Origin: an uncultured Verrucomicrobiota bacterium
GTDB lineage: Bacteria > Verrucomicrobiota > Verrucomicrobiia > Limisphaerales > AAA164-E04
NCBI GenBank assembly: GCA_913061285.1
Contig: CAJXVR010000004.1
Span: 1 to 59,498 of the forward strand
Direction: 5' to 3'
Length of the DNA stretch: 59,498 nt
Shown: piece by piece, positions 25,951 to 33,921 of the stretch
Layout of the letters: every line of letters starts with the position of its first letter
Numbering within the stretch: the stretch's first letter is position 1
Translations under genes and position numbers: made by a program
Notes under the pieces: model-generated
What the model was told of the DNA's origin: nothing
Databases searched by the model: none
The model's input: only the letters and a program-made list of their open reading frames with translations

Positions 25951-27021
25951 TTAACGGCGTTCAGCCGTCCAAGGGAGGGTAACGTTCTCGTCGTTGAACT
26001 TCGTCGAAACCTTTCCAGAGATTCGATCTCCCTTCACGGTTCCCGTCAAATTATAGGTCATGGTGCCTCCTTGCGGGCGGTCTCGGACGATTTGTAGTTG
26101 AATTTGGTCTTGGAAACGCCCTCCTGACTTGAATGCGAGAACGCGATCCGGTCCGAAGGCGATTTTACCGTTCAATACGGGCCCGTTGGCTGAGATTTCC
26201 AGCGTTGCTTCAGCCATCCCCTCTGGACCTTCAATTTCGAATCGCCATTCTCCGTCGACATTGACGGGCTCAGCTTTCATTGGGCGATCACCAAGCTCTC
26301 TTGATACAACGGATTCAATGCTTTCTGCCCAGATACCGTATCCAGCGGTGGAGAGATGAAGAAAGTCAGGCATGATGGATGGGGAGATGGTTCCCTGGTC
26401 ATTCATGAAATGAGGCCCGATATCGAGGAATTGAACGAATTCTCCATCGCTGAGGCGGCTCAGCGCTTGATTGACTTGCAAGATTTTACCTCGCCGTTCA
26501 TTGAATTTGTTTCCTCGAGGAAAGATGGCGAGCAACAACAGTTTTGTCTGCGGCAGTTTGCTTCGAAGTTGTGTTACGACTGCTCGCACCCCATCGACCA
26601 TCTCGCTAGCCGTATTACGATCATTGGCTGAATTGTTCGTTCCAATCATGATGACGGCTAGCTTTGGTTCGATGCCTTCCAGGTTGCCGTTGTCCATGCG
26701 CCAAAGCACGTGCTGGGTGCGATCGCCACCGATGCCTAGATTGATGGCCTTTCGATGGCCGTAGTAGGTGTTCCACACCACCTTGCCGCGTCCTTCCCAG
26801 CCTTGGGTGATCGAATCACCAATGAAGGCCAAGTCGATGTTGCCTTGATTTGCTTTTACCTTCGTATTGAAGCTTTCGTGGCGCTTCATCCAACCGCCCG
26901 GGCGAGGACTGGGAGTGAGTGCCGAGTGTTTCGTCGAGAGGTCGTTTTGATCGGCTGCGGAGAGAAATCCGCCAAACGGTATCGAGGCGAGCAGATAGGT
27001 GGCTAGGACGAGGCTTCTCAT
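25951..27021 (-). CDS. Secreted SGNH/GDSL hydrolase with C-terminal lipocalin-like extension
   Basis: 356 residues with a signal peptide (about 1-22, ending GFLSA). SGNH blocks are complete: GDS with Ser70 (FIGDSITQGW), the block II glycines in NLGIGGDR, the GTNN asparagine near 129, and Asp219/His222 in MPDFLHLS. The nearest families are PAF-acetylhydrolase-like and sugar acetyl-esterases. An extra all-beta domain follows (about 250-356, GEWRFEIEGPEG...LTGTVKGDRISGK) that resembles small lipocalin-like barrels. It is probably a periplasmic or extracellular deacetylase on glycans. It is divergent from the beta-propeller gene and near sulfatases, which suits polysaccharide breakdown. Confidence 0.88.
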   Translation of the reverse strand: MRSLVLATYLLASIPFGGFLSAADQNDLSTKHSALTPSPRPGGWMKRHESFNTKVKANQGNIDLAFIGDSITQGWEGRGKVVWNTYYGHRKAINLGIGGDRTQHVLWRMDNGNLEGIEPKLAVIMIGTNNSANDRNTASEMVDGVRAVVTQLRSKLPQTKLLLLAIFPRGNKFNERRGKILQVNQALSRLSDGEFVQFLDIGPHFMNDQGTISPSIMPDFLHLSTAGYGIWAESIESVVSRELGDRPMKAEPVNVDGEWRFEIEGPEGMAEATLEISANGPVLNGKIAFGPDRVLAFKSGGRFQDQIQLQIVRDRPQGGTMTYNLTGTVKGDRISGKVSTKFNDENVTLPWTAERR

Positions 27022-27211
27022 GGCAAGAGCTTGTCCTGTCGGTCGGCCTTATGCAAGTCCGGGACAGGCTTGATCGCTTTGGGTTGTTTGACTTTTCTCG
27101 CTGGCTCGCTTCATTATCACGTTTGTTTCAGTAAGTTAGTAATACGAGGTTAGTCGCCAGGCGTCGTGAAAATGTGGTGCGACCGTTGAATCTCGTCGAT
27201 GTGAATTTGAT

Positions 27212-29410
27212 ATGAATCGACCAAGAATGGCTCTTGTTGCAGCGATGGTTCTTTGTGGACTCTCAGTTTGGGCAGCTAGAGCAGCGGCTCCTGGGGCGCA
27301 AACCGAAGCGGATTGGCAGGATAACCGTTGGAACGAGATGGACTCAGGACGGTTTCAGGCTTCCGTGGTTCCCTTGCCGTCAGGGCTCGTTTTCAAGGGG
27401 CTGAGTATCCTTATCGGAGAACGAGAGGAGCGAACGGTCTGCTACGACACTCAGTCGGGTCAGTTGAAGGGAATGTGGCAAGGTGGTTTGTTGACTCACA
27501 ATAGCCGACGATTTGGCGTCGTGAATGGATCAGCCCCTGCTGGCCCTCCGATCGAATTGCTGCCCGACGGGGGGGCGCTTGGAAGTTCTTCGGTTCGATG
27601 GATAGGACATTCTCTCCATAACGATCGACTTGTTCTTCACTATGATACCGATGGGCGCAAGGTGCTCGAGTCTCCTTGGTGGGAGCCGAGTGGACCGGTT
27701 GGTGTCTTGTCGCGAAGTTTCCAAGTGGAAGCGGGAGATTCGACCGTTGTCGTACCCGTGCTGGAAGGGGAGATGCTGGCTGAGGAGGCCGTGGAGAACG
27801 AAGGATCCATTGTTCAGTCTGTGAAAGCGTCTACGGGGAATCGAGTGATAGTCGTCCAGGGCTCACAGGAGGCCATACGCTTGATTTCTGATTCGAATCG
27901 CGGTGTGGTGGGGCTCTCCATTGCACCTAGTGATGGTCTGCTTAGGTTTCGGGTCTTAATTATCGATCAAGGAGATTGGAATACTGATAAGTCACTTGAT
28001 CGGTTTGATGCAGATCGGGGGATCGACCTTGGCCGCCTGACGAAGCCAGGGAAGAAGCGATGGAAACCGCTTTCAACCCAAGGGGTCCGATCGAGGCGCC
28101 CTGAGGCTTATACGATTGATACGCTCACGGTTCCCTACTCGAATCCTTGGAGGTCGTTAATGTTCTTTGGTGGAATCGATTTCTTGCCGAATGGGGATGC
28201 AGCGGTCTGCACGCTCTATGGCGATGTGTGGATCGTGAAGGGGATTGACGACACGCTTCAGAATCTTGAGTGGCACCGCTTTGCGACGGGCCTGTTTCAG
28301 CCTCTGGGACTTCAGGTTGTTGAGGGGATTGTTCACGTTCTGGGTCGCGATCAGATTACGGCTCTTCATGACACCGACGGCGATTTGTTTGCCGATTTGT
28401 ATCGGAACCACTCGAACCTCATTAAGACCCAATCGGGGCATAATTTTGTGACCAGTTTGCAGGCGGCGGAGGATGGGACGCTCTACTATGTCGATCCCCA
28501 CGGTGTACAAAAGATTTCTCCAGATGGAACCAAAATTGAAACTATTGCAACGGGCTGGCGAAATCCAAATGGGATGGGGTTGAGCCCTGATGGCATTCTG
28601 ACCGTTGCGCCCCAACAAGGGGCATGGACGCCGTCGTCGCAAATCTCAGAGGTGAAACCTGGTGGCTACTATGGCTTCGGAGGACCTCGCAAACCTTTTA
28701 GGAATCCCCAAGGGTACGATCCGCCTCTTTGCTGGATACCTCATTCGATTGACAATTCAGGCGGGAGTCAAATTTGGGCAGCGGATTCAGGCTGGGGGCC
28801 TCTGAGCGGCCAAATGATTCATCTGTCTTATGGGCGTTGTTCGATGATGCTGGTTTTGAGGGATGTGGTCGATGGCCGATCTCAAGGAGGAGTAGCACCC
28901 CTTCGAGGCAAATTTCTTTCCGGAGCGATGCGGGGAGCAGTAAATCCAAAAGATGGTCAATTGTACGTTGCCGGTTCCAAAGGATGGCAGACAAGTGCCC
29001 TACGAGATGGGGCCTTACAACGGGTAAGATATACCGGGCGTACGCTTCGAGTTCCGATTGACTTGAAAGTCTATGAAAACGGTGTCTGGCTGAAATTCGC
29101 CGAGGCGCTCGATACGGAGTGGGGGGCGGATCAAACAAACTACGCCATCGAACAGTGGAACTATCGTTATTCTAAGGCGTATGGTTCAAAAGATTATTCT
29201 GTTGCTCAACCTGAGAAAACTGGTCGAGACTCATTGAAGATTTCTGGAGTTCAGTTGAGCAAAGATCGGAAATCGGTCTTCGTCGAGACAGATGAAGTGC
29301 TCCCGGTAATGCAGATGGCGGTGCGCTATAACCTTCGTTCTGCTGAGGGCGATCGCGTTCGCGGGGCAATTTATAACACTGTGATTGCGCCTCGCCCCGC
29401 GAGAGATTAA
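27212..29410 (+). CDS. Secreted beta-propeller protein, sorbosone/glucose-dehydrogenase-like without haem
   Basis: 732 residues with a signal peptide (about 1-26, ending ARAAA). An N-terminal all-beta region (about 35-280) is followed by propeller-like repeats (about 305-620: GGIDFLPNGDAAVCTLYGDVW, NGMGLSPDGILTV, PHSIDNSGGSQIW), then a C-terminal beta domain (about 620-730). PVC bacteria carry many such propellers, often fused to a CxxCH haem domain; no haem motif is present here. The substrate is probably a sugar or sugar derivative, but the redox centre, if any, is not visible. Its neighbours are an SGNH hydrolase and a sulfatase. The gene is convergent with the sulfatase, ending 30 bases from it. 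Confidence 0.65.
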   Translation: MNRPRMALVAAMVLCGLSVWAARAAAPGAQTEADWQDNRWNEMDSGRFQASVVPLPSGLVFKGLSILIGEREERTVCYDTQSGQLKGMWQGGLLTHNSRRFGVVNGSAPAGPPIELLPDGGALGSSSVRWIGHSLHNDRLVLHYDTDGRKVLESPWWEPSGPVGVLSRSFQVEAGDSTVVVPVLEGEMLAEEAVENEGSIVQSVKASTGNRVIVVQGSQEAIRLISDSNRGVVGLSIAPSDGLLRFRVLIIDQGDWNTDKSLDRFDADRGIDLGRLTKPGKKRWKPLSTQGVRSRRPEAYTIDTLTVPYSNPWRSLMFFGGIDFLPNGDAAVCTLYGDVWIVKGIDDTLQNLEWHRFATGLFQPLGLQVVEGIVHVLGRDQITALHDTDGDLFADLYRNHSNLIKTQSGHNFVTSLQAAEDGTLYYVDPHGVQKISPDGTKIETIATGWRNPNGMGLSPDGILTVAPQQGAWTPSSQISEVKPGGYYGFGGPRKPFRNPQGYDPPLCWIPHSIDNSGGSQIWAADSGWGPLSGQMIHLSYGRCSMMLVLRDVVDGRSQGGVAPLRGKFLSGAMRGAVNPKDGQLYVAGSKGWQTSALRDGALQRVRYTGRTLRVPIDLKVYENGVWLKFAEALDTEWGADQTNYAIEQWNYRYSKAYGSKDYSVAQPEKTGRDSLKISGVQLSKDRKSVFVETDEVLPVMQMAVRYNLRSAEGDRVRGAIYNTVIAPRPARD

Positions 29411-29440
29411 TTGACGGCACTCTCGGGGGGCAAGGCACTG

Positions 29441-30901
29441 TTAGTCGAAGTCTTGAGGAGATTTCGACTTCGCTTCGCTAGCCAAGATCTTGTCTCGAAG
29501 CTCAATCCGTTTTCGAGTTTCATTGTCCGCTAGGTTTCCGAAACTTGAATTGTCCGGAGTCCAGCGGGGAAGTTTTTTGAAGGCTTCGTTGAGCTGGTTT
29601 CGGACCTTTTGTAGGGCTGGAGTGAGGTTGGAAATGGCGAGAGGGTTTTCTTCGTCCCAATCATTGGGGACATCATAAAAGCGGCCGTCGTCGTAGAGCT
29701 TGTGTCGACCATTGTAGGCGAAGCGCACACGCCGAAATTTTGGCGTTATTGAGCCAGGGTCTTTGTCGTAGTGGACGATCACTTCCTTGCGCGGATTACC
29801 TCGTTTTCCTTTGAGCTGAGGAAAGAAACTGCGTCCGTCAAGTAAGCGATCGTTGGGAAGCTTCGCCTGAGATGCCTCAGCGAGGGTGGGGAGGAAGTCG
29901 CTAAAATCGATGAGGTCATGGCATTCCGTTCCCGCTTCGATGGCGCCTGGCCAAAGGGCAATGAGGGGGACATGACACCCTGCGTCGATGGGGAGTGCTT
30001 TTCCACCTGGAACCAGCCGGGATCCTTGCCGCGAGATGAGTCCACGGCCGGTCCCATTGTCGGTAGTGAAAATGAGTAAGGTGTTTTCTGCGATTCTTAC
30101 CTGTTCGAGTTTCTTGACGATGCGATCCACGAGATAGCCAGTGTACTGAATCATCCCTCCGAAGTACTTCTGGTTGCTCTTAGACTTGTGGGATGGCGGG
30201 TAGTGTGTCGTATGAGGGGTGGGGACAAATGGGCTGTGGGTGAGTGCCATCGGATAGTAGACAAAGAATGGCTTTTTCTGGTTTTCGTCGATGAAGTCGA
30301 GAATGAATTGAGTGTAGATATCGGGCCCAAATTCCTCGGCGGTAGTGGGGCGGTAATTACCATTTTGTAGGATGCAGGGATTCCAAAAACGAGAAGTGGT
30401 TCGGTCTCCCGTAAGAGAATTGGATTTATAGTGGGCTTGATCGGCTGGTTTGAGGTAGTGGGAATAGGCCCACATGCAACTTTGATCGAAGCCGCAGTCG
30501 CTCCACCACGTTCCCTTGATCGTCGGCTCGGCGCCACCGGAGAGTTGCCACTTCCCCGCGATGCAAGTGGTGTATCCCGCCTCTTTGAGGAGATTTCCGA
30601 AGGTTATTTGACCGGCTGGCATGAGTCCGAACTGACGATAGTTGCGAGCGTTGGATTGCCCGGTCATGATCTTGACTCGAGATGGCGTGCATACGGGTTG
30701 GGAGTAACAATGAGTGAATCTCATCCCTCGTGATGCCAATTGGTCGAGCAAGGGAGTCGTATAGCTCGTGCCTCCATTGCAGCCTAGGGCCTCATAGCCA
30801 AGATCGTCGGCCATGATAAGGATGATATTAGGGCCTTGTGCCGCATCGGTCAAAGTACTGGCGAAAAGAAGAGCGAGACCAAGAGTTCTGAGAGCTGTCA
30901 T
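29441..30901 (-). CDS. Secreted formylglycine-dependent sulfatase
   Basis: 486 residues with a signal peptide (about 1-21). The N-terminal metal site NIILIMADDLGYEALGCNGG is typical, and the sulfatase signature SQPVCTPSRVKIMTG places the formylglycine precursor at Cys71. A second signature-like stretch, AGKWQLSGG, lies near residue 117, and LLIFTTDNGTG carries the C-terminal Asp-Asn metal ligands. It removes sulfate esters in the periplasm or outside the cell after Cys71 is converted by an FGE or anaerobic maturase, neither of which is in the window. It is near an SGNH hydrolase and an esterase-hydratase, so sulfated polysaccharide degradation is a fair inference. Confidence 0.93.
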   Translation of the reverse strand: MTALRTLGLALLFASTLTDAAQGPNIILIMADDLGYEALGCNGGTSYTTPLLDQLASRGMRFTHCYSQPVCTPSRVKIMTGQSNARNYRQFGLMPAGQITFGNLLKEAGYTTCIAGKWQLSGGAEPTIKGTWWSDCGFDQSCMWAYSHYLKPADQAHYKSNSLTGDRTTSRFWNPCILQNGNYRPTTAEEFGPDIYTQFILDFIDENQKKPFFVYYPMALTHSPFVPTPHTTHYPPSHKSKSNQKYFGGMIQYTGYLVDRIVKKLEQVRIAENTLLIFTTDNGTGRGLISRQGSRLVPGGKALPIDAGCHVPLIALWPGAIEAGTECHDLIDFSDFLPTLAEASQAKLPNDRLLDGRSFFPQLKGKRGNPRKEVIVHYDKDPGSITPKFRRVRFAYNGRHKLYDDGRFYDVPNDWDEENPLAISNLTPALQKVRNQLNEAFKKLPRWTPDNSSFGNLADNETRKRIELRDKILASEAKSKSPQDFD

Positions 30902-31014
30902 GGAATTGGGTTTGGGCTTTTGGAAGTGTCGCCTCGTTTGTTGCTTCTAGGCAACAAGAATTCGAGACGATCCAAGGCTTTACGAGAGCTAGTGACTCCT
31001 TAATAATTGCTCCC

Positions 31015-32667
31015 ATGAACCTTCTGTTTCGCTGTGCTTCGATTGCGTGTGTCCTCCTCTTCACCCCGTTGAGTCTGCTTGGGGTTGCCCCAACTGAGAC
31101 GATCCAGCTCTGGCCGGGAAAGGCACCAGGGGTTCAACCTACGGGGCTTGGCGAAGAGCAGGTTCTGGAAGGCCGGCCGCGTCCGTTTTATCAGATCACC
31201 AATGTGACCGTCCCGACGTTGGCCGTGTATCTACCGGAAGCCTCGAAGCGAAATGGAACGGCCGTGCTCTTGTGTCCTGGCGGAGGATTGCAGCGCTTGG
31301 CCATTGAAATTGAAGGCCTTGAGATGGCTGAGCGCTTGTTGTCAGAGGGCTTGACGGTATTCTTGCTGAAATATCGAGTTCCTGCACCAATTGAAACGGC
31401 TTTGATGGATGCTCAGCGAGCGATGGGCATCATTCGTTCGCGCGCGGCGGAGTGGGAGATTGATCCCAATGGTATCGGCCAGTTGGGGTTTTCTGCTGGT
31501 GGTGAGATTGGGGCTTGGCTTGCCACGCACTACGAGAAACGTGCGTATGCCCCAGTGGATGCTGCAGATCGCGTTTCTTGTAAACCAGATTTTGTTGGTC
31601 TCATCTACCCGGGAGGGCTTCTTGAGCGTGGTACTGGTTCTTTGAAACCGGCTCTTTCAGATCGCATCGATGGCAGCGTGCCCCCAACGTTTTTCGTCCA
31701 CGCTTTTCATGACTTTAGCCAAAACAGCTTGGAGATGGTTGCGGCGCTGAAGGCCGCTGGGGTGCCGACGGAATTTCATTTGTACCAGAGAGGGACGCAT
31801 GGCTTTGGTGCTCGCAGTTCAGGGAATCCGGTGGGTTCATGGGTGACCCGTTTTACCGAGTGGTTAGCAGCCGAGGGTTTTACCGAGAGTTATCCCATCC
31901 GAAAATATGCCAGAGATCTGTATGAGGCGGTTTCGTCTGGAGCGCGCCTTCCCCGTCTCGGGTATGTGTTGTCGGATTCAACGCTCGCCGACGCCTATGC
32001 GGTGCAAAAGCACTATGTGAAAGAGGTGCTTCGAGAGTTGACGATTGGCGGCTTCAAAGGGGCTGGTGCGTCTGCTGCCGCGCAAGAAAGCATGGGAATC
32101 CCAAGCCCCTTGACTGGAGTCTTACCTAAGGAGGGGAGAATCGAATACAACGGTGGGCTGCAAGATGTGGGGAGCGCGGCTGACAAATTTATCGTTGAAA
32201 CTGAGATTGGCTATGTCTTTGGTGTTGATATCGCCAACCAGGTGCGGACCGACCAACAAATGAGAGACGCCGTAGTATCAATGATGCCGGTGATTGAGTT
32301 GCCGAATGATGTCTCGCCCCAGATTAACGGCATCACATTGCACGAAAATATCTCTGCCAATATCGGCTCAGAGCGATTTATGGTGGGGCCAGCAAAGTCG
32401 CCGAGCGAGGTGGATCCAAATCAGATGCCGATCTCTTTAACGGTTGATGGAAAGGTCTTGCACGAAACGAATGGAGGAATCGCGAAAGGCGGGCAATGGC
32501 ACAATCTAAGGAGCATTGTGAATCAGTTAGTATCACAAGGTTACACCATTCCCAAAGGGACAGTGGTTATCTGTGGTGCCTTGGGAGGTGTCCACAAAGC
32601 GGTTGCGGGACATTACGTTGCGGATTTTAGTCGACTGGGGAAGATCGAGTTTCGTGTGCGTCCGTAA
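31015..32667 (+). CDS. Fusion of secreted alpha/beta esterase with a 2-keto-4-pentenoate hydratase-like (FAH) domain
   Basis: 550 residues with a signal peptide (about 1-24). Residues 40-285 are a BD-FAE/xylan-esterase-type alpha/beta hydrolase: LLCPGGGLQRLA oxyanion region, GFSAGGE nucleophile (Ser160) and GTHGFGA base (His262). Residues about 290-550 are a complete-looking MhpD-type hydratase/decarboxylase domain (GFKGAGASAAAQESMGI, FIVETEIGYVFGVDI, GKVLHETNGGIA, ending GALGGVHKAVAG). Hydratases of this family are normally cytoplasmic; here the domain is tethered behind an exported esterase with no stop or frameshift between. The whole reads as one intact gene. A role in uronate or aromatic-ester breakdown is speculation. 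Confidence 0.82.
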   Translation: MNLLFRCASIACVLLFTPLSLLGVAPTETIQLWPGKAPGVQPTGLGEEQVLEGRPRPFYQITNVTVPTLAVYLPEASKRNGTAVLLCPGGGLQRLAIEIEGLEMAERLLSEGLTVFLLKYRVPAPIETALMDAQRAMGIIRSRAAEWEIDPNGIGQLGFSAGGEIGAWLATHYEKRAYAPVDAADRVSCKPDFVGLIYPGGLLERGTGSLKPALSDRIDGSVPPTFFVHAFHDFSQNSLEMVAALKAAGVPTEFHLYQRGTHGFGARSSGNPVGSWVTRFTEWLAAEGFTESYPIRKYARDLYEAVSSGARLPRLGYVLSDSTLADAYAVQKHYVKEVLRELTIGGFKGAGASAAAQESMGIPSPLTGVLPKEGRIEYNGGLQDVGSAADKFIVETEIGYVFGVDIANQVRTDQQMRDAVVSMMPVIELPNDVSPQINGITLHENISANIGSERFMVGPAKSPSEVDPNQMPISLTVDGKVLHETNGGIAKGGQWHNLRSIVNQLVSQGYTIPKGTVVICGALGGVHKAVAGHYVADFSRLGKIEFRVRP

Positions 32668-33034
32668 CGATAGCTTATCCCCCCCTGATGTGATTTGGCT
32701 TCAACGTAACAACACAATCTGTCGGAATTCTAAGATTCCAGCATAGGTAGGTCTAGCTGCGTTTAGTTTGGTAGAGCGCCTCGTCGTTGAGGAAAGCGAT
32801 CACCAGTGTTCACCAAGAACCGGTTTGCCAACTAGGCGTTGGAACGGGACGAGGCGCGAAAACGATTCGACGTGGCCTTTCATCCCGGCCGGAGAATTGC
32901 GGCAAGACATTCTCAATAACCTCCGGTCTGTCTTCTGGATGCTTCTTCAGAATTACCGGCAAGATTGAGCATAGGCCGAGCAAGTTCTAGTGGAATCATC
33001 TTGCCGGTACTTTGTGGGGCATCATGGTGCCTCT
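32668..33034. other. 367-base stretch without a supported gene, before a decayed vapBC locus
   Basis: Short overlapping frames (about 32768-32990) resemble nothing known and lack start signals. The only clear structure is a 12-bp inverted repeat close to the vapB remnant, listed separately. A tRNA-like string at 32761-32780 does not fold. Confidence 0.5.
32954..33009. repeat. 12-bp perfect inverted repeat upstream of the vapB remnant
   Basis: TACCGGCAAGAT (32954-32965) and ATCTTGCCGGTA (32998-33009) are exact reverse complements, 32 bases apart. The pair ends 25 bases before the vapB remnant ATG. It could be the old toxin-antitoxin operator or the scar of a small mobile element. Confidence 0.6.
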
Positions 33035-33282
33035 ATGAGGACGACTCTGACTTTGGATCCGGACGTAGCCGTAAATCCCGAATAAACCGCAACGGAACTT
33101 AGGAAGCCCTTCATGGATGTTGCCAATGCGGCTCTGAGAAATGGTTTGGATCAAGTTCTTAACTCACTGCCAAGCAAAAGTTCTATTGCACTGAACCTAA
33201 ACCCATGGGGGGACGACCCGGGTTGAACGACAACAGCATTAGTGATCTATTCGCTTATGGAGAAGGGGAAGATAGTCGGTGA
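33035..33282 (+). pseudogene. vapB: VapB-type antitoxin, disrupted
   Basis: The frame opens MRTTLTLDPDVA, the classic ribbon-helix-helix start of VapB antitoxins, then meets a TAA at 33083. The same frame continues with RKPFMDVANAALRNGLD, which is the family's second helix, to a TGA near 33232. Shifted one frame, LNDNSISDLF runs to a TGA at 33280-33282 that overlaps the vapC GTG, the usual coupling of this pair. One stop plus one frameshift make the antitoxin inactive. Confidence 0.75.
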
Positions 33283-33434
33283 TTCTAGTAGATGCTAACA
33301 TACTGCTGTATGCCGAGGCTAGGCGTTCGTCCTCGCATGCTGGAAAGGATTTGTCTGTGCCTTCGATGGGGCAAATAACACCTCCTGATCCAAGTTCGAG
33401 TGTATTTGAGTTGCCTGAGGAGGTTGTGGCCTAA
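33279..33434 (+). pseudogene. vapC: VapC-type PIN toxin, N-terminal remnant
   Basis: GTG at 33279 opens VILVDANILLYAEARRSSSH, the start of PIN-domain ribonucleases with the first catalytic aspartate (LVDAN). After about 20 residues the similarity ends and the frame stops at a TAA (33432-33434) after 51 codons; a full toxin is about 130-145 residues with three further acidic residues. It cannot be active. Loss of antitoxin and toxin together is the expected route of decay. Confidence 0.75.
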
Positions 33435-33845
33435 ATGCAGAAGGCGATTGCGAGCCTCCATGATGTCGCCGAGGTGCCATTTGTTGAGGATGAAGTGGAG
33501 TTGGATTGGAAGGAAGTTCGGCCACAGTTGTTGGGAAATATTCCTGATGCGGAGATGCGTGCGGCTACGGCCACGTGGATGCTGAACGTTGATCAGTTTA
33601 TGGAAACCATGACACGGAGCGATGCCAAATGGATTGATTCGACCGTTAACGATCAACTGGCGGGAATAGTAATCCCGGATGACTTGACGTTGGAACAGAA
33701 GTCAGTATTGCGAAGGACCCTTGAGATACAAGCGGCTACCCTAAGGATGGAAGGAGAACCCTTTGCCGAGCAGATGCGCGAGTATCAAAAAGAGAAAGAG
33801 AGGGAATTGCAGGAGCGCATTGGGGATGGTGCTCTTCAGCCCTAG
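33435..33845 (+). CDS. Small orphan ORF, hypothetical, possibly the 3' part of a broken gene
   Basis: 136 residues, hydrophilic and helix-rich, with a charged C-terminal coil (REYQKEKERELQERIGDG). No signal peptide or known motif is present. Its ATG directly follows the TAA of the vapC remnant and lies in the same frame, so the segment looks like the tail of another gene joined to the truncated toxin. There is no Shine-Dalgarno. It could be a live small gene or debris. Confidence 0.4.
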   Translation: MQKAIASLHDVAEVPFVEDEVELDWKEVRPQLLGNIPDAEMRAATATWMLNVDQFMETMTRSDAKWIDSTVNDQLAGIVIPDDLTLEQKSVLRRTLEIQAATLRMEGEPFAEQMREYQKEKERELQERIGDGALQP

Positions 33846-33921
33846 TGGCTTTTGCCGGAGCGAGCAATTTTGGTTTTTACGGCCAAGTGGACCAATGCGT
33901 GATCGACTTGAAGACGACTTC

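Noticed and set aside
32761..32780. String GTTTAGTTTGGTAGAGCGCC resembling a tRNA D-arm
   Set aside because: No acceptor stem, anticodon stem of five pairs or T-arm can be formed around it.
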